A stretch of 64,000 nucleotides of DNA from the NCBI GenBank assembly GCA_963806685.1, contig CAWDZB010000007.1, forward strand, positions 62,001-126,000, written 5' to 3'. The DNA comes from DDH964 sp963806685. GTDB taxonomy: Bacteria > Desulfobacterota > Desulfuromonadia > Desulfuromonadales > DDH964. The notes below the pieces were generated by a model, which saw only the letters and a list, made by a program, of their open reading frames with translations, was not told the origin of the DNA and did not search any database. Below are positions 17,897 to 26,270 of the stretch, in pieces. The position numbers were made by a program, and so were the translations under genes. Each line of letters opens with the position of its first letter. Within the stretch, counting starts at the first letter, position 1.

Positions 17897-20380
17897 CTAG
17901 GAGCTTTGGCCTCCATCCTCGCTTCCCACCCCGGTTTTTCCTAGCGGCGCTGCGGAAGCGGAGCCCAGGCGATCGGAAACTCCGGATGCGACCGAACGCA
18001 GGTGGAGATCCCGTTGCGGAAAGGGGATCTCCACCCCTTCTTCACGGAAACGCCGGTCGACATACTGGCCCAACTCACTGCGCACCACCAGCCGCTTGAC
18101 AATGTCGCTGATCCAGACCCGCAACTCGAAATCAAGGGAGCTGTTGCCGAAACCGGTGAAAATGGCCGATGGTGCAGGATCCTCAAGAATCCCTTCCGAG
18201 TTTTCCGCCGATTCCAACAATATCTTCAATACCTTGGTCAGGTCGCTCCCATAGGCAACCCCTACCGGGAGAGTGACCCGAGCCATCTTGTTCGACAAAG
18301 TCCAGTTGGTCACCTTCTGCGAAACCAGATCCGAGTTGGGAACAATGATTTCCGAATGGTCGATGGTTTCGACGACTGTCGAACGCAGGCCGATTTTGGC
18401 CACCGTCCCCCACTCGTTTTCAATCACCACCATGTCACCAACCTTGATAGGGCGTTCGAAAAGCAGAATGATCCCGCTGACAAAGTTGCTGACGATATTC
18501 TGCAGGCCGAAGCCGATGCCGATGCCGAGGGCGCCGGCAAGGACCGCAAAATTCTTCAGGTCGATTCCGGCCAGGCTGAGAGCCAGTAAAAATCCCAGGA
18601 AAACCAGGGTGTAATGAAGCAATTTTTTGATCGCATCACGCACCCCGCGATCCATATCCTTGCGTGGAAACACCTCCCATTCGAGGACTGTGCGCAGAAT
18701 CCAGGAAAAAACGATGGAAAAATAGATGATCAGGGCTGCCAACAGGATCATCTGCACCGAAATAAAGGTTTCTCCCCAAGGGAATCCCAACTCCAGCAGC
18801 CGTCTCCAGGCCTGGGAGACGGAATCGAACAGTCCCCAGACCACCAGCAGGTAGAAAATCGCATAGCCGACCACGAAGACGTCGAAGACTTTCTTGAGGC
18901 GAGTTGCAAGGTCGTTGCCGGCGCGGCGGATAAAGCGGCTTTTTTGCAGCAGGTGACGGCTGAACAGGAATTCCACTCCACCCCGCGCCAAACGTATCGC
19001 CATGGCGGTCATCAGCCAGAGGAAGACCGTTTCCAGCGAAGCCTCGAACAAGCGGGAAGCCAGCACCGCATAGCCGCCGGCCTGGGTTGCAAAGGCCGTG
19101 AAAAACAGCAGGCTGCCTGCCCGCAATGCGATGACAAAGAGATCGGCCTTCCCCTGTTTGATGCGCTGGTTACGCTTGGCGACCGTCAGCATCAAGGGAA
19201 TACTGGACAGGGTAGCCAGAGCCAGGTAGAGGCGATAAAGGGGTTGCGGCAATGTCACGGCCTGCAGCATCAGGGATACCAGGAACAGACCGGCAAGATA
19301 AAAAACCATGAAGATCTTGCGACGATTTTCCAACAGGCCGGCAATCAGCAGGGACGCCGACCCGACTGCCAGTCCCCATAGAAGAAGTCGCCACAAGGGC
19401 GGCGGTGCGGGGTAAAGAAAGCCCAAACCCGAAACCGCGACAAACGTCCCGGTCGCCCAGGGGTGTTTCAGAATAAAGCGCCACTCGGCAGCGACCTGAG
19501 GATTGCTGCGCTGGCTCCGAATGAACAGCCCGAGGAAAAGCACCAGCCCGACCTGGACGAGCAGCAGCCAGCCCTGATCCCGGATATACTCGCCAGAATG
19601 GCTGCGATTTCCGGCCCCACTCTGCCGCACCCGGGCCCAGAGGTCAGCATCAAACTGGCGATAAAAAGATAAATTGAAAAAGGAGGGGGACGTTTTGGTG
19701 AAGGTTTTGCGGCGCAGGGCATCGAGGTTGTCGTCGATCCGCTTCAGCTCCCCGAGGATCTGTTCCTGCAGGGCGGTAACGTCGGATTGCTGCCCAACCA
19801 GTCTGGCGGACACTTTGGCGACGTGCTCAAGAAGGGCATCACTGGTTTCCCGGGCCTTGGCAAAAGCCTCCAGCGGCAGGACCAATTCCTGCCCGCGGAG
19901 GTCTTTTTCCCAGGCTTTCCAGAACGCCTTGTTCTGCTCCCAGGTGGTTCGCAAACTGTCGAGCTCGGAGAGAGATTGCGATATCGAATCGAGAAGTTTC
20001 TGGACGCTGCTACGCTGTTCAGCAAGGGCGCCACGAATTTCCAGAAGCCGGTCGATGCTCCAGGTGGCTGGATCGCCCAGCTGCTCCAGGCGTCGCTGGA
20101 GAGCCTCCTGGCGGGCATGGGCCTGCTGGAGAGATGCGGTAAAGGCACTCTGAATCTGAAGGTCGTTTACTCGCGTTTGTGCCGATCCGGCAGCTTCGGT
20201 CAACCTGGCCAGCCGCGGGACAACCTCGGCGATGCCGGGGTAGGACGGGGCAGCTGCAGCCTGGGGCGTTGCAGCGGCAGGGCTCCCTTGAGGTTCCTGG
20301 GCGAGGCCCGGCAGGGGAAGGGCCAACTGGAGCAGGAGCAGGAGCAGCAGCGTCAACGGCAATTTTATCAACAGCTTCAT
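17897..20380 (-). CDS. Large MscS-family mechanosensitive channel
   Basis: The 827-residue protein has a signal peptide (to about residue 27) and a coiled-coil periplasmic domain (about 45-260). Several membrane helices (about 275-600) precede the MscS core: LAGALGIGIGFGLQNIVSNF is the pore helix, then RPIKVGDMVVIENEWGTV and the Ser/Asn-rich beta domain (IVPNSDL). It is in the size class of E. coli YbiO/MscK-type channels, which relieve turgor after osmotic downshock. The tail (about 790-827) is unconserved and polar. Confidence 0.92.
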   Translation of the reverse strand: MKLLIKLPLTLLLLLLLQLALPLPGLAQEPQGSPAAATPQAAAAPSYPGIAEVVPRLARLTEAAGSAQTRVNDLQIQSAFTASLQQAHARQEALQRRLEQLGDPATWSIDRLLEIRGALAEQRSSVQKLLDSISQSLSELDSLRTTWEQNKAFWKAWEKDLRGQELVLPLEAFAKARETSDALLEHVAKVSARLVGQQSDVTALQEQILGELKRIDDNLDALRRKTFTKTSPSFFNLSFYRQFDADLWARVRQSGAGNRSHSGEYIRDQGWLLLVQVGLVLFLGLFIRSQRSNPQVAAEWRFILKHPWATGTFVAVSGLGFLYPAPPPLWRLLLWGLAVGSASLLIAGLLENRRKIFMVFYLAGLFLVSLMLQAVTLPQPLYRLYLALATLSSIPLMLTVAKRNQRIKQGKADLFVIALRAGSLLFFTAFATQAGGYAVLASRLFEASLETVFLWLMTAMAIRLARGGVEFLFSRHLLQKSRFIRRAGNDLATRLKKVFDVFVVGYAIFYLLVVWGLFDSVSQAWRRLLELGFPWGETFISVQMILLAALIIYFSIVFSWILRTVLEWEVFPRKDMDRGVRDAIKKLLHYTLVFLGFLLALSLAGIDLKNFAVLAGALGIGIGFGLQNIVSNFVSGIILLFERPIKVGDMVVIENEWGTVAKIGLRSTVVETIDHSEIIVPNSDLVSQKVTNWTLSNKMARVTLPVGVAYGSDLTKVLKILLESAENSEGILEDPAPSAIFTGFGNSSLDFELRVWISDIVKRLVVRSELGQYVDRRFREEGVEIPFPQRDLHLRSVASGVSDRLGSASAAPLGKTGVGSEDGGQSS

Positions 20381-20405
20381 GGTCTTCCCCCGGTAGGGAT
20401 GGTGC

Positions 20406-20439
20406 CTTATAATTCTGACTGTAACTCTACCCCTGTCAA
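20406..20439 (-). promoter_or_regulatory. Candidate promoter of the MscS-type gene
   Basis: On the minus strand a TTGACA (20434-20439) is followed, after 16 bases, by CAGAAT (20412-20417); a TATAAG (20406-20411) is also present but too far away. The -35 box is perfect and the -10 box is poor. Confidence 0.3.
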
Positions 20440-20469
20440 TTCAAGCCAATGTTCCATGGGAGATCTGTT

Positions 20470-21096
20470 GTGAACGAAACCAAGGAGATCAGCACTATTC
20501 TGTTCGATTATGGGGGGGTGCTGGCCAACGAGGGGTTTGAAAAAGGTCTCCAGGCCCTCGCGCGGCGCTTCGGCATCGACCCACAAAATCTGGCTGCGGC
20601 AGGCGCTGAAGCCGTCTACGATTCCGGATATGTTACCGGAGATGCCAGCGAAACCGAATTCTGGTCCCTGCTCACGGCGCGAACCGGCCTGCCCGCTTAT
20701 CGTCCGGAGTTCACGGCGGAGATTCTCGACCGTTTCGTGCTTCGCCCGAAGCTGTTGGCGGCGGCGGACCGGCTGCGCCAGGCGGGATATCGTCTGGCCA
20801 TCCTCAGCGATCAGACCGACTGGCTCGACCGCCTCAATCAACGGGATCTCTTTTTCGGGCATTTTGACCAGGTCTTCAACAGCTATCACCTGGGCAAGGG
20901 GAAACGGGACGCCAGCCTGTTTCTCGATATCGCCTCCCGCCTGCAGATTCGTCCCGAACAGCTGCTGTTCATCGATGATAATCCCGGGCACATCAGGCGG
21001 GCGGCTGGCCTGGGGCTGATTACCCATCTCTTCGTGGATCAGGAATCCTGCCTGAGATTTCTGCAGCAGCAAACCGGCGTGGTCTTTCCCGCCTGA
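20470..21096 (+). CDS. HAD-superfamily hydrolase
   Basis: The 208-residue protein has HAD motif I as ILFDYGGVL, motif II as AILSDQTDW, a Lys-containing motif III in YHLGKGKRD, and motif IV as LLFIDDNPGH. This places it in the YihX/epoxide-hydrolase-like HAD-IA group, probably acting on a small phosphorylated or halogenated substrate. I chose GTG at 20470 because GGGAGA lies 6 bases upstream; an ATG at 20449 has no ribosome site. It is divergent from the MscS-type gene. Confidence 0.85.
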   Translation: MNETKEISTILFDYGGVLANEGFEKGLQALARRFGIDPQNLAAAGAEAVYDSGYVTGDASETEFWSLLTARTGLPAYRPEFTAEILDRFVLRPKLLAAADRLRQAGYRLAILSDQTDWLDRLNQRDLFFGHFDQVFNSYHLGKGKRDASLFLDIASRLQIRPEQLLFIDDNPGHIRRAAGLGLITHLFVDQESCLRFLQQQTGVVFPA

Positions 21097-21180
21097 AACG
21101 GCACCACACCAGACAGAAGGCCCGGGACGTTTTGCGATACGACCTGTCGTGCGCCGGCCTCCTGGCGAAACGGCTAACGA

Positions 21181-21504
21181 TCAGCGCGATTTTTTCTTGC
21201 GCTTCTGCAGCTCAGCGATCAGCTCCTCGACCTCTTCCCCTCCTTCCCGGTAGTACTCTTTTTCCTCAGGATCGAGCTCGTAAAGCAGCCGCAGGAACTC
21301 GCCGGCATGCACCCGCTCCTCGTCGGCAACCTCCTTGAGTACCTCCCTGGCCAGGGGATGGTCCGTCGATTCGGCGAGTTGCATGTAGAGCTGAATCGCT
21401 TCGTACTCGGCGGCCACCATGAACCGGACGGCGCGGATCAGTTCCTCCTTGGTCAGTTTCCGGCCATGGGCGAGGCCGGCAAAGGGGTGTCCGAAATCGG
21501 GCAT
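21181..21504 (-). CDS. Ferritin-like (rubrerythrin-type) small protein
   Basis: The 107-residue protein contains two helices with the di-iron pattern of the ferritin-like superfamily: FMVAAEYEAIQLYMQLAE and, later, EVADEERVHAGEFLRLL (ExxH). A full rubrerythrin would have four helices and a rubredoxin tail; here only about half of that is present, so it probably dimerises to make the iron site. The C-terminus is Lys-rich (KRKKKSR). AAAGGAG precedes the ATG at 21504; a longer frame upstream of it is a shadow of the amidohydrolase gene. The biochemical role is inferred only. Confidence 0.8.
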   Translation of the reverse strand: MPDFGHPFAGLAHGRKLTKEELIRAVRFMVAAEYEAIQLYMQLAESTDHPLAREVLKEVADEERVHAGEFLRLLYELDPEEKEYYREGGEEVEELIAELQKRKKKSR

Positions 21505-21608
21505 GACAGAATTCTCCTTTGAACAATGGCGGCTTCGGCCTCCCCGACCGGGGTCGCCCAGGTTTAAGAAATCAATCCCTTCCCCAGGTTGAGCAGGGAC
21601 AGATCGTT

Positions 21609-22313
21609 TCAGGAGAGCGCGGAACTCAAGCTGGCAAGCAAGTCGGCCTGCAGTTGCCGCCAGGGCGCGCCACCCTCTTCGGGCCAATGCTGATTGATCT
21701 CCAGTTCGATGCCGAGGTAACGACCACCGTGATCGAGGTGGCGGCGCAGCCAGGTGGCCAGGCTGTCGGATACCCCCCGGTAGGGGTAGTTGCGACGCAC
21801 CCGCCAGCCTCCAGTTTGCTCCCGGAGCAGTGCCTGCCAGCGTCGGCAGAATGCCGCCTCGGCCGGAGCGGCCGGAGCGAAGAGCAGGCCGACATCGGCG
21901 TTGCGAACCACCCCGCGAAACAGCGGCGTAAAGGAGTGCAGCGACAGGTGCAGAACCTCGCCACCAGAGGCCAGCGCCTCCCCCACAGCGCTGGTTACGG
22001 TGTCCCGGTAAGGATAATAGTAACGCTCCAGCAACAACCGGCGGTCGGCAGGAGGGCTCGCCCGGGTAAATTCGGAGAAGAGGGTCCGACTGTGCGGACT
22101 GCGATTGGCATCGACCAGCAGCCGGGTCATGGTGCAGGCATGCAGGGAAACGCCGCAATGCGCCGCCAGCCGCTCGGCGAAGGGGAGGATGCCGATATCG
22201 TAACCGCGGTGGGTCGCCAATAGCCCCTCATGGCCGATAAAGGTCCCCCGCCAGCGGTCGGGAACCAGGTTGCCGGCATGCTCGCAGCTCAGGATCAGGT
22301 GCCGCTCAGCCAT
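21609..22313 (-). CDS. N-formylglutamate amidohydrolase family protein
   Basis: The 234-residue protein belongs to the HutG/N-formylglutamate deformylase zinc-hydrolase family: LSCEHAGNLVPDRW near the start, HRGYDIGILPFA, and HLSLHSFTP, which supply putative zinc ligands. No histidine-degradation genes are nearby. It is the last gene of a four-gene operon and overlaps the GCS2-type ligase gene by 8 bases. In that setting it may cleave an amide bond that the ligases make, rather than N-formylglutamate. The start is the ATG at 22313 because conservation begins there. Confidence 0.82.
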   Translation of the reverse strand: MAERHLILSCEHAGNLVPDRWRGTFIGHEGLLATHRGYDIGILPFAERLAAHCGVSLHACTMTRLLVDANRSPHSRTLFSEFTRASPPADRRLLLERYYYPYRDTVTSAVGEALASGGEVLHLSLHSFTPLFRGVVRNADVGLLFAPAAPAEAAFCRRWQALLREQTGGWRVRRNYPYRGVSDSLATWLRRHLDHGGRYLGIELEINQHWPEEGGAPWRQLQADLLASLSSALS

Positions 22314-23535
22314 GGAACAACCGCCCTTCGCTGAGACAGGCCCCGAGTTCCCGGTAGCAAAGGCGAATGGCCTCGGCATTCGGTTCCGTCCCCAGCCGGT
22401 TCAACAGGCGCCGGGCCAGGGTTCCAGAGGTGAATATCAGGTCCAGTGCCTCCCGCTGAGCGGGGGGCAGCTGCAGTTCGAGGCGCCGGGCGACCTGCCG
22501 CCAGAATTGGCCGGCGCTGCAGGGTTCGGCCGCCACCCCCAACGCCTGCAGGTAGCGGCGGTCCTCGATGCGGGCCGCCTCGCCGTCACGGATGGTAGCG
22601 AGCAGCAGCGGCTCCAACTCGGCCACGGGCCAGAACTGCTGCTCGGCATAGCTCGACCATTCCTCCCGCACCAGCGCACGTAGCAGCGCGACCAGCAGCG
22701 CGACGATCGCCAGGTCGGCCGCCGGGCACTCCTGGACATCTAGGAGGCGGATTTCGATGGTGTTGCGTTCGAAGCGGGCTATGGCGCCGCGGGAGTTTAG
22801 CCACTCGTGCTGCAGGATCGCCTCCGTGTCGCGGCCGGCGATATCCTGGTACATCGTCGCCAGAATTTCTTTCCGGTAAGCCTGCGGGGTGAAAACCGGC
22901 TCGGGGATGACCCGGCCGGTCACCGACGGCACCAGCCGCTGGTTGAGGCGGTAGACCTCGAGGCGATTGTCGAGCAGCCCGCTCGGCCGCCCGTCCAGCA
23001 GCGGCGAACTGGCCGCCAGGGCCGGCAGCAGCGGCAGTGCCAGGCGAATCGCCGCGTGCAGCCGGCCGAACTCCTCGTCATCGGCAAAGGGGAGATTGAG
23101 ATGGACGCTCTGCAGGTTGGCCCAGCCGTGCCCCCGACAGCCGAAGATCCGGTCGTAAGCCTGGTAGATCGGGCTGTTGTCATGGGGCCAGAGCAGGGTC
23201 TCGCGCAGCGGGTCCATTGCCGGGTGCATGCCGCCCGGGAGGAGCATCCCCCCCAGCGGGGCGAGATGGGCATTGATGCGCACGACATGATCCTGGAAGT
23301 GCTGGCCGAGGCCATCCAGCGACGTCACCGGTCCGTTGGTCTTGAGTTCGATGACGTGCAGCACAAGTTCGTTGGACCAGGCCAGCTCGCCGACCGCGAC
23401 CTCGTCGGTCAGTTCTCCGGCCTGGGCGCTCAGCACCCGGTCGGCCACCGGCAGCACCGCCAGGGTGCGGTGATCGACGATCATATACTCGATCTCGACC
23501 CCGAACCCTTCGAAAAGATGGAGGGGGCGGCTCAT
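22306..23535 (-). CDS. GCS2-type glutamate-cysteine ligase family protein
   Basis: The 409-residue protein is a carboxylate-amine ligase of the glutamine-synthetase-like GCS2 superfamily. FGVEIEYMIVD at the start is the metal/glutamate-binding strand, and a long conserved middle (NLQSVHLNLPF, then FERNTIEIRLLDVQE) completes the active site. Family members join an amino acid gamma-carboxylate to an amine. Its ATG overlaps the ATP-grasp gene by four bases. The substrate is unknown; true glutathione synthesis is unlikely without a gshB nearby. Confidence 0.83.
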   Translation of the reverse strand: MSRPLHLFEGFGVEIEYMIVDHRTLAVLPVADRVLSAQAGELTDEVAVGELAWSNELVLHVIELKTNGPVTSLDGLGQHFQDHVVRINAHLAPLGGMLLPGGMHPAMDPLRETLLWPHDNSPIYQAYDRIFGCRGHGWANLQSVHLNLPFADDEEFGRLHAAIRLALPLLPALAASSPLLDGRPSGLLDNRLEVYRLNQRLVPSVTGRVIPEPVFTPQAYRKEILATMYQDIAGRDTEAILQHEWLNSRGAIARFERNTIEIRLLDVQECPAADLAIVALLVALLRALVREEWSSYAEQQFWPVAELEPLLLATIRDGEAARIEDRRYLQALGVAAEPCSAGQFWRQVARRLELQLPPAQREALDLIFTSGTLARRLLNRLGTEPNAEAIRLCYRELGACLSEGRLFHG

Positions 23536-25010
23536 ACCGTCAATCTTTCCTTGCGCTGCTCGACCCGGCGCAATATCACCCGCATGATCCGCAGGTAGAT
23601 ATCCTCCTTGAGCACCTGGTCCTCGACACCGGCATCGAGGTTGGGGTTGTCGTTGACTTCGATGACGTAGACCTGGTCGCCGACCTGCTTCAGATCGACG
23701 CCGTAGAGACCATCGCCGATGAGGTTGGCCGCCTTCAGTGCGGTGCGCAGCACCGGGGTCGGCAGGTGCTCCACCGGAATGGTGTCGAAGCGCCCCTCGT
23801 CGACCAGCTTGCCGGACCCGTCATGCTTGAGGATCTGCCAGTGACGCTTGGCCATGTAGTAGCGGCAGGCATAAAGGGGCTGGCGGTCGAAGATGCCGAC
23901 CCGCCAGTCGTAGGCGGTGGGGAGGAATTCCTGGGCGATGACCAGTTCCGATTTCTCCAGCAGCCGACCGATCGCCTCCTTGCAGGCCGCTTCGCTCTCG
24001 ACCTTGACCACCCCCCGCGAGAAGGAGGAATCGGGCTGCTTGAGGATGCAGGGGAGACCGAGGATGGCGCTGACCTGGGAGCGGTTGCCGCGGTGAACGA
24101 TCAGCGTCCGCGGCGTCGGCACCCGGTTGCGCTCCAGCAGTTCGGCGAGAAAGACCTTGTTGGTGCATTTGAGAATTGATTCCGGGTCGTCGATAACCAC
24201 CAGCCCCTCCGCGGCCGCCCTACGGGCAAAACGGTAGGTGTGGTGGTTGACGCTGGTCGTCTCGCGGATAAACAGGGCGTCGAACTCGGCAAGCCGCCCG
24301 AAATCCTCCTTGCCGATCAGTTCCGGGGCGAAACCGACCCGGTTCGCGGCCCGCAGGAAGCGTTGCAGCGCCCGCGCGTCCGAAGGGGGATCGGCTTCCC
24401 CCGGCGCCACCAGGATCGCCAGATCGTAGCGGCTGCGCGTCTGGCTGCCGCTGCGCGGGCGGCGGCCGCGGAAATAGTCGCCGGCCACCTCGACGACGAA
24501 CTCGCGGTGTTCTGCCGGGATTTCGCTGGCGGCCACCGGGATCAGCCCCTGTAGCAGCCAGCGTCCGGCCTTGCCGGAAAAGACGAAGGAGCAGCGCAGG
24601 AAGGGTGCCGGGAAAAGCTTGAACAGGCGCTGGCAAAGCGGGTCGTAGTGCTTGGCGAGATTGCGTCCGAAGTAAACCGACAGGGTGTACTCCTTCGACT
24701 GCAGGTGGCCGAAGCTCTTCTGGATCAGGGCCTCGAGGTCTTCGGCAGCCACCCGCACGATGGTCTGGGATTTCAGGTCCTGGATGGTGGTGATGTCGGG
24801 CAGGGGCTTGTGGCCGCGGGCGGTGGCGAGCAGCGAGACGTAATAGCCGGTGCTCTGGTACCGGTAGGAGCGGCAGAGGTTGAAGACCTTGACGTGGCGC
24901 AGCGCAGTGAAGCGCGTCTCGGTCAGGTAGGCGCGGGCCGGGACGAGTTCCGCACCGGGAATCGTCAGCGGCCAGTCGGCGGGGTCGTCAACGATGATGA
25001 GGGTCGGCAT
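23532..25010 (-). CDS. RimK-like ATP-grasp ligase with N-terminal RLAN domain
   Basis: The 492-residue protein has an N-terminal RLAN domain (about 1-180; HVKVFNLCRSYRYQSTGYY is characteristic), a preATP-grasp region, and a RimK-like ATP-grasp domain. The latter includes LPCILKQPDSSFSRGVVKVE and the C-terminal metal-binding VYVIEVNDNPNLDAGVED. RimK-like enzymes form amide bonds, commonly adding amino acids to peptides or metabolites. Its start lies 23 bases inside the peptidase gene. Comparative genomics has linked RLAN-type ligases with GCS2 ligases and peptidases; no substrate is known. Confidence 0.87.
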   Translation of the reverse strand: MPTLIIVDDPADWPLTIPGAELVPARAYLTETRFTALRHVKVFNLCRSYRYQSTGYYVSLLATARGHKPLPDITTIQDLKSQTIVRVAAEDLEALIQKSFGHLQSKEYTLSVYFGRNLAKHYDPLCQRLFKLFPAPFLRCSFVFSGKAGRWLLQGLIPVAASEIPAEHREFVVEVAGDYFRGRRPRSGSQTRSRYDLAILVAPGEADPPSDARALQRFLRAANRVGFAPELIGKEDFGRLAEFDALFIRETTSVNHHTYRFARRAAAEGLVVIDDPESILKCTNKVFLAELLERNRVPTPRTLIVHRGNRSQVSAILGLPCILKQPDSSFSRGVVKVESEAACKEAIGRLLEKSELVIAQEFLPTAYDWRVGIFDRQPLYACRYYMAKRHWQILKHDGSGKLVDEGRFDTIPVEHLPTPVLRTALKAANLIGDGLYGVDLKQVGDQVYVIEVNDNPNLDAGVEDQVLKEDIYLRIMRVILRRVEQRKERLTV

Positions 25011-25779
25011 GGGCTCCTCCCTTGCGCTCCGGCGGGCGCACGATCAGCAGGTTGGCATCGTAGGTCAGCACGCCGAGGAGGATGGCGCAGATCACCCGGT
25101 CGATGTTCACCTCGTAGCGCTGTCCGCTTCCCACCGGGTTGGCCGCCAGCGGGTCGGCCACCAGCACCGTGCGCTGCTGGCGGTCATAGCCGCGCAGCAC
25201 GACGAAGTGCCCGGAAGGCTCGCCGCGAATGTCGTCGTAATCGGCGTTGGGGCCGAATTCCCGCGGACTGCGGTAGAGGTAGGTGGCCGACAACCCGGTG
25301 ATCACCGGCGTGCCGCGGTTGAGGAACTTGCGGATCAGGCCGGTGGTCAGGTCCTCGAAGCGCAGTTCGCCGCCCAGCTCCAGGAATTCAAGGTAGGCCC
25401 GGCTGGCGGCATGGAGCTTTGGGTCCTCCTTGCAGGCCATCTGCGCCCGCAGCTTGGCCGGCAGGTTGGTCCCCGGGCCGCTCAGCCAGGTGGGGTCAAA
25501 CAGCTGCAGCTTGTAGGTGTAAATCGTCGCCCGGTAGCCACGCCGCAGCGCGTGACAGGCAAGGAGCACGGCGAGGGTGCCGCCGCCCTCGAGCATCGAC
25601 ACCTCGGCGACCACCTGCTCCAAGGGCAGGGACTCACCGTAGAAACGATAGATGGCATGCAGGCAGGTCGGCCCGCAGGTGGTTTCGTCCGGCTGGGGGA
25701 GAATTTCGAAGGGGAGCTGGGCACGCTCGGGCAGGCTCGGATCCATCGGCGTCGTCGCGGCTGATTGTTGGCTGGGCAC
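24988..25779 (-). CDS. C39-like (papain-fold) cysteine peptidase
   Basis: The 263-residue protein has a peptidase C39-type active site: Gln29 and Cys35 in ILPQPDETTCGPTC, His191 in PSGHFVVLRGYD, and Asp209 in LVADP. There is no signal peptide and no ABC-transporter fusion, so it is a stand-alone cytoplasmic peptidase. It is the first gene of the operon and overlaps the ATP-grasp ligase gene by 23 bases. It may trim a peptide substrate or reverse the ligation. The start is uncertain: GTG at 25779 or ATG at 25746. Confidence 0.82.
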   Translation of the reverse strand: MPSQQSAATTPMDPSLPERAQLPFEILPQPDETTCGPTCLHAIYRFYGESLPLEQVVAEVSMLEGGGTLAVLLACHALRRGYRATIYTYKLQLFDPTWLSGPGTNLPAKLRAQMACKEDPKLHAASRAYLEFLELGGELRFEDLTTGLIRKFLNRGTPVITGLSATYLYRSPREFGPNADYDDIRGEPSGHFVVLRGYDRQQRTVLVADPLAANPVGSGQRYEVNIDRVICAILLGVLTYDANLLIVRPPERKGGAHADPHHR

Positions 25780-25846
25780 CGCCTAAACTCTAGCAGTTCC
25801 AGCTCGCGTTGCAATCGGCGGGACGCCTTACGGCGTGGGGGGAGGG

Positions 25847-25886
25847 AAAAAACCGGGAGGCCGGACGGAACCTTCCACCCGGCCTC
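25847..25886 (-). terminator. Rho-independent terminator after the DUF3024 gene
   Basis: An 8-bp stem (25857-25864 with 25879-25886) is followed on the minus strand by CCGG and a run of six U. It separates DUF3024 from the four-gene ligase operon. Confidence 0.7.
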
Positions 25887-25917
25887 GATGGTGGGAACGG
25901 AGCTTCCCGGGGCAGAC

Positions 25918-26244
25918 TCAGTCGGGCCAGAAGAACCCGAGGGGATCGCTATCGATGACGCTCAGCAGCTTGCCGAACTCGAGGGTCGGTCCGGCGCTGA
26001 GGTAGAAACACCAGCGCCCCTCAGTGTCCCGGTAGTGCAAAGTCCACTGGCCGAGCTCCTCGATGAAGCGAAAGCGGGCCAGAGACAGGGTCGCCGCCTC
26101 CCGCACCAACAGCAGCACCAGACCGTCTTCCTCGCCGGTCCAGTCGAGCCGGCCTTCACTCACCCTCCCCTCAGCAGCCTGACGCTGCACGAAGGCCGCC
26201 AGAGCATTTTCAGCGTTGCGCCGAACCAGTTGCGGAATAGTCAT
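25918..26244 (-). CDS. DUF3024 family protein
   Basis: The 108-residue protein fits DUF3024 by its pattern: an N-terminal helical part, ARFRFIEELGQWTLHYRD and GRWCFYLSAGP in the core, and the family-typical end IDSDPLGFFWPD. The function is unknown; members are small cytoplasmic proteins with a predicted beta-rich domain. AGGA stands 6 bases before the ATG. It lies 26 bases after cysM and is probably co-transcribed with it. Confidence 0.72.
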   Translation of the reverse strand: MTIPQLVRRNAENALAAFVQRQAAEGRVSEGRLDWTGEEDGLVLLLVREAATLSLARFRFIEELGQWTLHYRDTEGRWCFYLSAGPTLEFGKLLSVIDSDPLGFFWPD

Positions 26245-26270
26245 GGAGAATCCTTGAGGCTATCACCCTG

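Noticed and set aside
21181..22158. One 325-residue protein covering the ferritin-like gene and upstream sequence
   Set aside because: Only the last 107 residues have ferritin-like features, with their own ribosome site; the rest is an out-of-frame reading of the amidohydrolase gene.
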